A DNA stretch of 49,064 nucleotides from an uncultured Pelagibacteraceae bacterium (lineage in GTDB: Bacteria; Pseudomonadota; Alphaproteobacteria; Pelagibacterales; Pelagibacteraceae): assembly GCA_902572515.1 (NCBI GenBank), contig CACGGJ010000007.1, positions 1 through 49,064 of the forward strand, given 5' to 3'. The translations under genes and the position numbers were made by a program. The notes beneath the pieces are model-generated. The model had not been told where the DNA came from. It was given only the letters and a program-made list of their open reading frames with translations, and searched no databases. Position 1 is the first letter of the stretch. Every line of letters starts with the position of its first letter. Below are positions 42,430 to 49,064 of this stretch, in pieces.

Positions 42430-43464
42430 ATGAATTACAAAAATTTAGGTAATACCGATATTAAAGTGAGTACAATTTGTCTCGGCACTATGACGTGGGG
42501 AGAACAAAATACTGAGCTTGAAGCATTTGAACAAATGGATTTTGCTTTAGATCAGGGAGTAAACTTTTGGGACACTGCTGAATTATATGCAGTACCACCT
42601 AGAAAGGAAACCTATGGTGATACAGAAGAAATTATTGGAAACTGGTTTAAAAAAACTAAAAAAAGAGACAAAATCGTTCTTGCAACAAAAGTTGCTGGTC
42701 CAGCAAGAGATTATTTAAGAAGTGGAGAAAATAGTTTTACAGGTCCAAACTTAGAATCTGCTTTAAATGACAGTCTTAAAAGACTTAAAACTGATTATAT
42801 TGATTTATATCAACTTCATTGGCCAGAAAGAAATGTAAATAATTTTGGAAGACTTGGTTATGTTCATAAAGAAAATGAATGGAATAAATTTGAAGATGTT
42901 CTTGCAGAGTTAAATAAATATATTGATCAGGGAAAAATAAGATACGTCGGTTTATCAAATGAGACCCCTTGGGGAGTTTTAAATTATCTTCAGTTATCCA
43001 AAGATAAAAAGTTGCCAAGAATGATGTCAATCCAAAATCCTTATAGTTTATTAAATAGATCTTACGAAGTTGGACTAGCTGAGGTTTCTATAAGAGAAAA
43101 CATTGGCTGCTTAGCTTACTCTCCACTTGCAAGTGGATATTTAAGTGGAAAGTATAGAAACAGGAATTTTCCTAAAGGATCAAGAATGGAGAGAGATTTT
43201 GATTTCTGGACAAGGTATAGAAAGCCAAATACTGAGGATGCCGTTGAACATTATTATAAAATTAGTGAAAGATTTGATCTAGATATGAGTCAAATGTCTA
43301 TTAAATTTTGTGAAATCCAAGACTTTATGACCAGTGTAATAATTGGAGCAACTACAATGGAGCAGTTGAAAACAAATATAGAAAGTGTAAATGTAAACTT
43401 ATCTGATGATGTCATTAAAGAAATTAACCAAGTACAAACAATTTATCCAAATCCATGTCCATAA
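42430..43464 (+). CDS. tas: Aldo/keto reductase (Tas-like)
   Basis: NADP(H)-dependent reductase with the TIM-barrel AKR fold, 344 residues. The catalytic Asp-Tyr pair is in FWDTAELYAVPPRKETYGDT, the lysine in VLATKVAG and the histidine in YQLHWPERN. The NADPH-phosphate stretch is near VIIGATTMEQLKTNIE. The pattern of the first 70 residues matches E. coli Tas. The physiological substrate is unknown. The end overlaps the IalB gene by 10 bases. Confidence 0.9.
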   Translation: MNYKNLGNTDIKVSTICLGTMTWGEQNTELEAFEQMDFALDQGVNFWDTAELYAVPPRKETYGDTEEIIGNWFKKTKKRDKIVLATKVAGPARDYLRSGENSFTGPNLESALNDSLKRLKTDYIDLYQLHWPERNVNNFGRLGYVHKENEWNKFEDVLAELNKYIDQGKIRYVGLSNETPWGVLNYLQLSKDKKLPRMMSIQNPYSLLNRSYEVGLAEVSIRENIGCLAYSPLASGYLSGKYRNRNFPKGSRMERDFDFWTRYRKPNTEDAVEHYYKISERFDLDMSQMSIKFCEIQDFMTSVIIGATTMEQLKTNIESVNVNLSDDVIKEINQVQTIYPNPCP

Positions 43465-43967
43465 TTAAAAAAATTACAATATTTTTAGGAATATTTTTTA
43501 TAAGTGGTGTTACTCAACTTTCAGCCCAAGAAATTAAAAAAATTGGCAAATATAAAGATTGGGAAGCAATGGTTGTTATGGAAACTGATGGCAAAGTATG
43601 CTTTGCTCAATCATTGCCTATTTTACAAGCACCCAAAACTAATAAAAGAGATGCAAAATTATTTGTAGCATTCAGACCAAACGACAATATAAAAAATGAA
43701 GTAAGTGTTACCCCAGGTTATGAATTTAACAAAAATAATTCAGTAACTGCTGCTTCAGGAAAAAACAAATTTAAATTTGATATTAAGGAACAAGGTTTTG
43801 CGTGGATTGCTGACAATAAAGTTGAACTAAAAATGATCAAACAGATGAGAAAAGGATCTAGAATTATGATTACTGGATACAATCAACAAGGTTCTCAAAC
43901 AATTGATCATTACTCATTACTAGGATTTACTAAAGCTTATAACGCTTCAAGAAAAGCTTGTAGTTAA
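43455..43967 (+). CDS. Invasion-associated locus B family protein
   Basis: Periplasmic protein of the IalB family, widespread in alphaproteobacteria and named after a Bartonella protein; role in free-living species unknown. A signal peptide (MSIIKKITIFLGIFFISGVT, cleavage after SAQ/A) precedes a domain with YKDWEAMVV and CFAQSLP near residue 50, and a C-terminal KACS; the two cysteines probably form a disulfide. The 170-residue length is typical. It overlaps the Tas-like gene and is 4 bases from argG. Confidence 0.85.
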   Translation: MSIIKKITIFLGIFFISGVTQLSAQEIKKIGKYKDWEAMVVMETDGKVCFAQSLPILQAPKTNKRDAKLFVAFRPNDNIKNEVSVTPGYEFNKNNSVTAASGKNKFKFDIKEQGFAWIADNKVELKMIKQMRKGSRIMITGYNQQGSQTIDHYSLLGFTKAYNASRKACS

Positions 43968-43971
43968 TTCG

Positions 43972-45159
43972 ATGAAATCAAAAAAGAAAATTGTTCTAGC
44001 TTATTCTGGAGGGCTCGATACTTCTATAATTTTAAAATGGCTTCAAGAAAATTATGATGCAGATGTAATTTGTTATACAGCAGATGTTGGACAAGAAATT
44101 GATAGAAAAAAAATTATTACTAATGCAAAAAAATTTGGTGTTAAAAATATAATTATTAAAGATTTAAAAGATATTTTTGTTAAGGATTATGTTTATCCCA
44201 TGATCAGAGGACACGCGATCTATGAGGGTGTTTATTTATTAGGGACATCAATAGCAAGACCTCTTATTGCAAAAGATCAGATAAGAGTAGCTAAAAAATT
44301 TAAAGCCTATGCAGTTTCGCATGGAGCAACTGGTAAAGGCAATGACCAAGTTAGATTTGAATTAGGGTATCATTATTTTGGTCCCAAAATTAAAATCATA
44401 GCCCCGTGGAGAATTTGGAAATTAAAATCAAGAACAGACTTAATTAATTATGCAAAAAAACATGGCATAGCTATTCCTAAAGATAAAAAAGGTGCACCTC
44501 CTTTTTCAGTAGATGATAATTTATTTCATACATCAACTGAAGGTAAGGTTTTAGAAAATCCAAAAAATTCAGCACCAGAATTTATTTTCCAGCGAACAAT
44601 TTCTCCAGAAAAGGCACCAAACAAATCATCGTTTATTACTATCAATTTTAAAAACGGTGATCCTTTTGGAATAAATGGAAAAAAAATGTCTCCAGCTAAA
44701 TTATTAACAAAGCTCAATGACATTGCAGGAAAAAATGGAATTGGAAGAGTTGACTTAGTGGAGAATAGATTTTTAGGTATCAAATCTAGAGGTGTATATG
44801 AAACACCCGGTGGAACTCTTTTAGTCAATGCTCATCGAGCAATTGAGTCTGTTACTTTAGACAAAGAAACTATGCATAAAAAAGATCAGATAATGTCTAG
44901 ATATGCAGAGTTAATTTATAATGGTTATTGGTACTCAAAAGAAAGATTTAAACTTCAAAAAATTGTAGATTTAAAAAGAAGTAAAGTTAATGGTTCAGTT
45001 AAACTTAAATTGTATAAAGGAAATATTACAATTCAATCTAGAGTTACTAATAGCAGCGCATATTCAATGAAGAAGGTATCTTTTGAAGAAAATAAATCAT
45101 TTAATAAATCTAACGTTGAGAGATTTATCAATTTTCATAAGAAAAAGCTTCGTACTTAG
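43972..45159 (+). CDS. argG: Argininosuccinate synthase
   Basis: Joins citrulline and aspartate using ATP, the penultimate step of arginine synthesis. The N-type ATP pyrophosphatase loop is VLAYSGGLDTSIILKWLQE; further family motifs are SHGATGKGNDQVRFELGYHY, APWRIWKL, SVDDNLFHTSTEGKVLENP and ESVTLDKETMHKKD. The 395-residue length fits type 1 ArgG. It follows the ialB gene after 4 bases in a plus-strand run. No argH is in the window. Confidence 0.97.
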   Translation: MKSKKKIVLAYSGGLDTSIILKWLQENYDADVICYTADVGQEIDRKKIITNAKKFGVKNIIIKDLKDIFVKDYVYPMIRGHAIYEGVYLLGTSIARPLIAKDQIRVAKKFKAYAVSHGATGKGNDQVRFELGYHYFGPKIKIIAPWRIWKLKSRTDLINYAKKHGIAIPKDKKGAPPFSVDDNLFHTSTEGKVLENPKNSAPEFIFQRTISPEKAPNKSSFITINFKNGDPFGINGKKMSPAKLLTKLNDIAGKNGIGRVDLVENRFLGIKSRGVYETPGGTLLVNAHRAIESVTLDKETMHKKDQIMSRYAELIYNGYWYSKERFKLQKIVDLKRSKVNGSVKLKLYKGNITIQSRVTNSSAYSMKKVSFEENKSFNKSNVERFINFHKKKLRT

Positions 45160-45216
45160 ATTGCTTTAGGACAAATTGACATTTGTTTAAATCACTAAAA
45201 ATTATATCCTTAGATC

Positions 45217-45675
45217 ATGGAATCAATAAAGAATTGGATGAGAGATGCTGCAAATATTTTATTTGATGATAGTAAGAATGATCTACGCGCACTTCCTAAG
45301 ACAGTTAGATTACAAATTCTTTTAGTTTTAAGTTTTATTTGGACTACTGTTTTTAGTTTATATGTTTTTTCTTACACAACTTTCGCATTTGGATGGGCTG
45401 GACTTTTTTTAGCTCATATAGGTTTAATATTTGCCGTTTATATGACTTTTAAACAATTCCATAGAGCAGAAGAGAAGTCTGCAAGTGTTTTTCAAACAAA
45501 AAATTTTGATCCTTTTAAAATCATGGTCATCGTATTTGTAATAGTATTTATATTTGTATTTTCAAAAGGAATTGAGGTTTTGACAAGTCCAAACCCGAAC
45601 TCTTATTCAATCCCTTATGATGGTCCCTTAAAATCTGCAATTGAAAAATGGTTACCTTTTAGTAAAGATAAATAA
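45217..45675 (+). CDS. Membrane protein of unknown function (152 aa)
   Basis: I do not recognise a family with certainty. An N-terminal cytoplasmic part (MESIKNWMRDAANILFDDSK) is followed by three hydrophobic stretches (about residues 32-52, 57-75 and 100-118), and a polar C-terminus with prolines. The stop codon overlaps the start of the PsiE-like gene by one base, so the two are cotranscribed and may form one membrane unit. The composition matches the neighbours. Confidence 0.7.
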   Translation: MESIKNWMRDAANILFDDSKNDLRALPKTVRLQILLVLSFIWTTVFSLYVFSYTTFAFGWAGLFLAHIGLIFAVYMTFKQFHRAEEKSASVFQTKNFDPFKIMVIVFVIVFIFVFSKGIEVLTSPNPNSYSIPYDGPLKSAIEKWLPFSKDK

Positions 45676-46055
45676 TGGATAAGATAGCAAAAAACTTACA
45701 GTTAGCACTAATGGTTATTATCTTAATCAGTACTGTTATTGCTGTTGGGATTGAAATGAAAAACATGTTCTTAAATCAATCTGTTACATTAGCAGATTTG
45801 CTTTTAATGTTTCTTTATTTGGAGGTACTAGCAATGGTTAGGGTTTTTTGGAACCAACAATCTATTAGTATTACCCTTCCACTTCTTATTGCAATTACCG
45901 CTCTTGCACGATTTATTATTCTACAAGGCAAAGAAATGGATCCTACTGCACTTGTTTATGAAGCAGTAGCTATTTTGTTAATAGCTGGAGCAATTGTTGT
46001 TTTAAGATTAAGACATAGTGAAAAATTAGGTCTTAAGAAAAAAAAATCAAAATAA
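45675..46055 (+). CDS. PsiE-like membrane protein
   Basis: Resembles the phosphate-starvation-inducible PsiE family: four membrane helices in 126 residues with the LADLLLMFLYLEVLAMVRVF and TALARFIILQGKEM stretches that are typical. The role of PsiE is unknown even in E. coli. No Pho box is visible in the short upstream gap. It follows the 152-residue membrane protein with a one-base overlap and precedes the photolyase-like gene by 6 bases. Confidence 0.82.
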   Translation: MDKIAKNLQLALMVIILISTVIAVGIEMKNMFLNQSVTLADLLLMFLYLEVLAMVRVFWNQQSISITLPLLIAITALARFIILQGKEMDPTALVYEAVAILLIAGAIVVLRLRHSEKLGLKKKKSK

Positions 46056-46061
46056 TTTAAA

Positions 46062-47201
46062 ATGATATTTGAAGCTTCAAGGGCTAAGGCCTTAAATCAA
46101 TTAAATAATTTTGTTGAGAATAATCTTGGAGAATATTCAAAATTAAGAAATTTTGATTTTGGACCTGAAAAAAGATCTAATATATCTTGCTTATCACCAT
46201 ATATAACTCATGGAATAATTAATGAACAAGAAGTCATTCAGAAAGCTCTAAGTAAATTTTCTTTTTCAAAAAATGAAAAGTTTATTCAAGAAGTTCTATG
46301 GCGAACTTATTGGAAAGGTTGGTTAGAACTTAGACCAAATGTTTGGGCTGATTATCTTATCGAATTAAATCAAATCAAAAACGAATTTAAAGATAATAAA
46401 GATTATATTGCAGCAATCGAAGGAAAAACAAAAGTAGATTGCTTTAATGAGTGGGTGAAAGAGCTTAAAGAAAACAATTATTTGCATAATCACACAAGAA
46501 TGTGGTTTGCTAGTATTTGGATTTTTACTTTAGAATTGCCTTGGCAATTAGGTGCAGAATTTTTTATGCAACATCTTTATGATGGAGATGCTGCATCAAA
46601 TACTCTTGGGTGGCGATGGGTTGCGGGTGTTCAAACTCAAGGAAAACATTACCTTGCAAGTGAATGGAATATTAAAAAATTCACTAACAATAGATTTCAA
46701 AATATAAAATTAAATGAAAATGCTCCTCCAAAAGTATCTGAAAAATCTTATCAAATAATTAAACAGGATTTCAATAACCCACAAAAGATTGAGAGTAAGA
46801 ATCTTTTAATTTTTGAAAATAATCTTTCGTTTGAAATCACTGACTTTAAGGAAAACAACTTTAAGAAAATTTACTTAGTTTCTAATAAAAATGAAAATAG
46901 AGTAATAAAACTCAGTGAAAAGTTAGTGAAATTTAAATCTCATTTAATAGAAGACCAAGAACAAAGATTAAAATATCAATCTATTGATTGTCAAATTATA
47001 GATATAAGTGAATTAACAAATATTGAAAATTGTTATGGTTTATATCCAACGGTAGGTGAAAATTTAGATTTTTTAAATTCGAATAATTTAAAGATAGATT
47101 TTTTATATAGAAATCTTGATCAATTGGCTTGGCAATACTGCAATAAAGGATTTTTTAATTTTAAAAATTATATTCCCAAAATAGTCTCGACTTTTAACTA
47201 A
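46062..47201 (+). CDS. Photolyase/cryptochrome-like FAD-binding protein without N-terminal domain
   Basis: The first 215 residues correspond to the C-terminal helical FAD domain of DNA photolyases: SCLSPYITHGII (about 42-53), EVLWRTYWKGWLELRP (77-92), LHNHTRMWFASIWIFTLELP (141-160), DGDAASNTLGWRWVAGVQTQ (174-193). The N-terminal alpha/beta antenna domain that normally precedes it is missing. After residue 245 comes a different segment of about 135 residues that looks alpha/beta (KNLLIFENN.., KKIYLVSNKN, CQIIDISEL, IDFLYRNLDQLAWQYCNKGF), so the protein has a rearranged or permuted architecture. FAD binding is likely; DNA repair activity is uncertain. Confidence 0.8.
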   Translation: MIFEASRAKALNQLNNFVENNLGEYSKLRNFDFGPEKRSNISCLSPYITHGIINEQEVIQKALSKFSFSKNEKFIQEVLWRTYWKGWLELRPNVWADYLIELNQIKNEFKDNKDYIAAIEGKTKVDCFNEWVKELKENNYLHNHTRMWFASIWIFTLELPWQLGAEFFMQHLYDGDAASNTLGWRWVAGVQTQGKHYLASEWNIKKFTNNRFQNIKLNENAPPKVSEKSYQIIKQDFNNPQKIESKNLLIFENNLSFEITDFKENNFKKIYLVSNKNENRVIKLSEKLVKFKSHLIEDQEQRLKYQSIDCQIIDISELTNIENCYGLYPTVGENLDFLNSNNLKIDFLYRNLDQLAWQYCNKGFFNFKNYIPKIVSTFN

Positions 47202-47419
47202 AACCAACGAACCATCCCAATAATTCCAGCTGTTGCATAAAAAAATTGTAATAACAAAATTCCTTTATGACCACCCCTATAAGCCCAAATTCCAATTAAA
47301 ATAGCTGACAAAAGCAATAGACAAAAACCAAAAAATTCTATTCCTATATTTAAAGCAACAAACAAGGAATATAATATTGCAGTTATAACCCCTGCCCATT
47401 CAAAGATCTTATTATTCAT
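47198..47419 (-). CDS. Small membrane protein (73 aa), function unknown
   Basis: Two or three hydrophobic segments in 73 residues (VITAILYSLFVALNIGIEFF, LLLLSAILIGIWAY, LQFFYATAGIIGMVRWF). I do not recognise it with certainty. The tyrosine/tryptophan pattern and size recall small transport-like or accessory membrane proteins. The ATG overlaps the amidotransferase stop by 4 bases, so it ends that operon. The stop overlaps the convergent photolyase-like gene by 4 bases. Confidence 0.65.
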   Translation of the reverse strand: MNNKIFEWAGVITAILYSLFVALNIGIEFFGFCLLLLSAILIGIWAYRGGHKGILLLQFFYATAGIIGMVRWF

Positions 47420-48135
47420 AAAAGTTTTTTAAAATTATCATAAAGGATTGTAGAATAGTTATTCATATCTTTCATGTTATCTTTTGCAGATTGGTCAAAC
47501 TTTTCTAAAGCACCATTACCAAGCTGATCCTCTATAGCTTTTTTGTATTCCGGTACACATCCCCACTCATTGACTGTGGTATCTTTAATTTCTATATGAA
47601 ATTGAATTCCATAAGCATGGTTTTGATATTTAAAGATTTGATACTTGGTAATTGGAGAAGAGGCTAATAAAGTTACATCTTTATTATTTTCAATACCTTG
47701 AACCTCATAAGAGTGCCATTGTAAACTTTTAATCGTATTAGGAAATTTTGAAAATAATTTATCTTCGTCTTTTTCATTAGAAAAATTAATATCCATAATT
47801 CCTATTTCTGCTGGTTTAGATTTAACTACTTTTCCACCAATCACTTCTCCTAAAAGCTGACAACCTAAACAAAAACCTAAATAAGGTTTTTTTAGATTAA
47901 CAACAAATTCTTTAATTGCTTTCTTTTCTTCTATTAACCAAGGATATTCTTGTTCCATATAGGTATCCATTGGACCCCCCATACAAAACATTCCATCAAA
48001 TTTACTTAAATCATCTGGTATTTTTTCACCTTCATCTAACTCAATGGTAGTTAAATTTAATCCATCAGCTAACATTAAATCTTTAATGTAACCTGGATCT
48101 TCTATTTTTATATGTTGTAATACTATTATGTTCAC
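47416..48135 (-). CDS. Class I glutamine amidotransferase-like protein
   Basis: Single-domain glutamine amidotransferase related to the GMP synthase N-terminus and YfeJ/PuuD-like proteins, 239 residues. The nucleophile is Cys89 in YLGFCLGCQLLGEVIGGKVV and the His-Glu pair is His180-Glu182 in YGIQFHIEIKD. The start is GTG. No synthetase domain is attached and no obvious partner is in the window; the substrate is unknown. It lies between DUF2256 and the small membrane protein, next to the photolyase-related gene. Confidence 0.87.
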   Translation of the reverse strand: MNIIVLQHIKIEDPGYIKDLMLADGLNLTTIELDEGEKIPDDLSKFDGMFCMGGPMDTYMEQEYPWLIEEKKAIKEFVVNLKKPYLGFCLGCQLLGEVIGGKVVKSKPAEIGIMDINFSNEKDEDKLFSKFPNTIKSLQWHSYEVQGIENNKDVTLLASSPITKYQIFKYQNHAYGIQFHIEIKDTTVNEWGCVPEYKKAIEDQLGNGALEKFDQSAKDNMKDMNNYSTILYDNFKKLL

Positions 48136-48140
48136 TAAGC

Positions 48141-48269
48141 TTAGCTTAGCTTAGAACACTTCTTGGAACAATATTTTACTCTATCCCAATTTAACTTCCA
48201 TTTTTTTCGCCAAGTAAATGGTCTTTTACAAACTGGACAAATTTTTGTTGGTAAATTTTCTTTTTTCAT
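48141..48269 (-). CDS. DUF2256 zinc-ribbon-like protein (42 aa)
   Basis: This short protein reads [20 protein letters not shown], then [20 protein letters not shown] and LS. The two CxxC pairs (Cys11/14 and Cys34/39), together with the [17 protein letters not shown] pattern, are those of DUF2256, a small family often encoded next to cryptochrome/photolyase-related genes. The ATG overlaps the stop of the upstream photolyase-related gene (TGATG), which supports translation and coupling. A zinc knuckle is likely; function is unknown. Confidence 0.88.
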   Translation of the reverse strand: MKKENLPTKICPVCKRPFTWRKKWKLNWDRVKYCSKKCSKLS

Positions 48270-49064
48270 CAAATTGTATTTAGTTTAATAAATTTATCAG
48301 CTTCAGATAAAATTAATTTTTTTCTATCAGATTTCATTTTATCAAATATTCTTACCATCATCGATAGACGAGGATTTTTTAAAAAGAATTTTCTGTTTCG
48401 ATCTATGAATCTCCAGTAAAGACCATCCATGGTGTTACACCAATCGCCTTTTTTAAAATCCATCATTTTCATAAAATATGCAGATCCACAAATATAAGGT
48501 TTGGTTGCAAAAATTCCCCCATCACTAAACAATCCCATTCCATATACATTGGGAACCATTACCCAGTCTGAGGAGTCTACGAACATTTCCATGAACCATT
48601 TGTAAACAATTGTTGGCTTGATTTCACAAAGGTTCATAATATTTGATAAGATCATTAACCTTTCAATATGATGTGACCAACCATGATTAACGGCATTTTT
48701 AATTGCATAATCCAAAGGTGGAAGACCAGTGGTTCCATCGTACCAAGAATTTTTCATTTTTCTATTTTGTTTGAAAAAATTTCCAGTTTCCATTTCTTGA
48801 GAGTATGACTGATAAATTCCTCGCATAAATTCTCGCCAACCAATCACTTGACGAATGTAACCCTCTAAAGAATTCATTCTAATTTTATTTTTCTTGTGAA
48901 AGTCTAAAACTTTTTGGACAACAAATTCAGGGGTTATTAAACCTAAATTTATGTAAGGACTTAATGCGCTATGGAACAGGATATTATCTTTTTGATCAAC
49001 TGCATCCTCATAATCACCAAAAAGATTAGATTTTTCTTTTATAAAAAAATTCAATAGTTTAACT
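48269..49064 (-). CDS. Cryptochrome/photolyase-related protein (COG3046 type), partial at 5' end
   Basis: Only the C-terminal part is in the window; the reading frame is open through the right edge (the codons before a TTG at 49054 also read as coding), so the N-terminal domain lies outside. The visible sequence has the family landmarks [83 protein letters not shown] and [15 protein letters not shown]. It is related to the bacterial iron-sulfur (6-4) photolyase PhrB, but the usual SDYCxxC..CPF cysteine loop is replaced by a shorter [14 protein letters not shown] segment. It heads an operon with DUF2256. Confidence 0.9.
   Translation of the reverse strand, partial: VKLLNFFIKEKSNLFGDYEDAVDQKDNILFHSALSPYINLGLITPEFVVQKVLDFHKKNKIRMNSLEGYIRQVIGWREFMRGIYQSYSQEMETGNFFKQNRKMKNSWYDGTTGLPPLDYAIKNAVNHGWSHHIERLMILSNIMNLCEIKPTIVYKWFMEMFVDSSDWVMVPNVYGMGLFSDGGIFATKPYICGSAYFMKMMDFKKGDWCNTMDGLYWRFIDRNRKFFLKNPRLSMMVRIFDKMKSDRKKLILSEADKFIKLNTI

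Overview
The window looks like a piece of a streamlined, AT-rich alphaproteobacterial genome of the SAR11 (Pelagibacterales) type. The reasons are the very low GC content, intergenic gaps that are mostly under 100 bases, many start/stop overlaps (TAATG, ATGA), the ffh-rpsP-trmD-rplS-leuCD and dapF-ftsY blocks, two TRAP transporters with SRRKFF twin-arginine binding proteins, a glycolate oxidase locus, a system I cytochrome c cluster, and alphaproteobacterial small families (DUF2794, IalB, HspQ). No mobile element, CRISPR array, rRNA or tRNA was found. No stretch over about 300 bases lacks a gene. The species assignment is inference.

Layout. (1) 1-5023, minus strand: leuD (cut by the window edge), leuC, rplS, trmD, rpsP and ffh, led by a hairpin-rich leader at 5024-5150. 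(2) 5184-6925, plus strand: dapF and ftsY. (3) 6918-19214, minus strand: a secreted protein of unknown function, an alpha/beta hydrolase, an MFS transporter and two complete TRAP systems. The first TRAP large permease carries a long coiled-coil tail and is split by a one-base frameshift. The second TRAP operon also holds an amidase and a 58-residue membrane protein. (4) 19350-25911, minus strand: a five-gene ABC importer resembling the glycerol/polyol GlpSTPQV type, preceded by a zinc-type alcohol dehydrogenase. A divergent GAF/Fis regulator lies at 26056-27144. (5) 27151-35468, minus strand: an organic-acid block with mmsB-like dehydrogenase, hydroxypyruvate/glyoxylate reductase, glcFED, an aminotransferase and an FMN 2-hydroxyacid dehydrogenase. 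(6) 35480-40111, minus strand: a PagL-like outer-membrane protein and ccmH, G, F, E, D, C; then hspQ. (7) 40698-49064, mixed strands: yciB, DUF2794, a Bax-inhibitor-1 protein, Tas-like reductase, IalB, argG, a PsiE-like protein, a photolyase-like protein without the usual N-terminal domain, and on the minus strand a photolyase-related gene, DUF2256, an amidotransferase and a small membrane protein.

How the genes fit together. Regions 3 to 5 read as a nutrient-scavenging island: three high-affinity uptake systems for small organic compounds beside enzymes that oxidise alcohols and 2-hydroxyacids and interconvert glycolate, glyoxylate and possibly glycine. Each of the three binding-protein genes is separated from its permease genes by a strong stem-loop, which fits making more binding protein than membrane components.

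Points that deserve follow-up: the structured ffh leader, the split and extended TRAP permease, the ABC ATPase pair with complementary degenerate motifs, the AcoR-like regulator that lacks the AAA+ domain but has a cysteine cluster and a possibly leaderless mRNA, the matching repeat tails on ribosomal proteins S16 and L19, and the rearranged photolyase-like protein.
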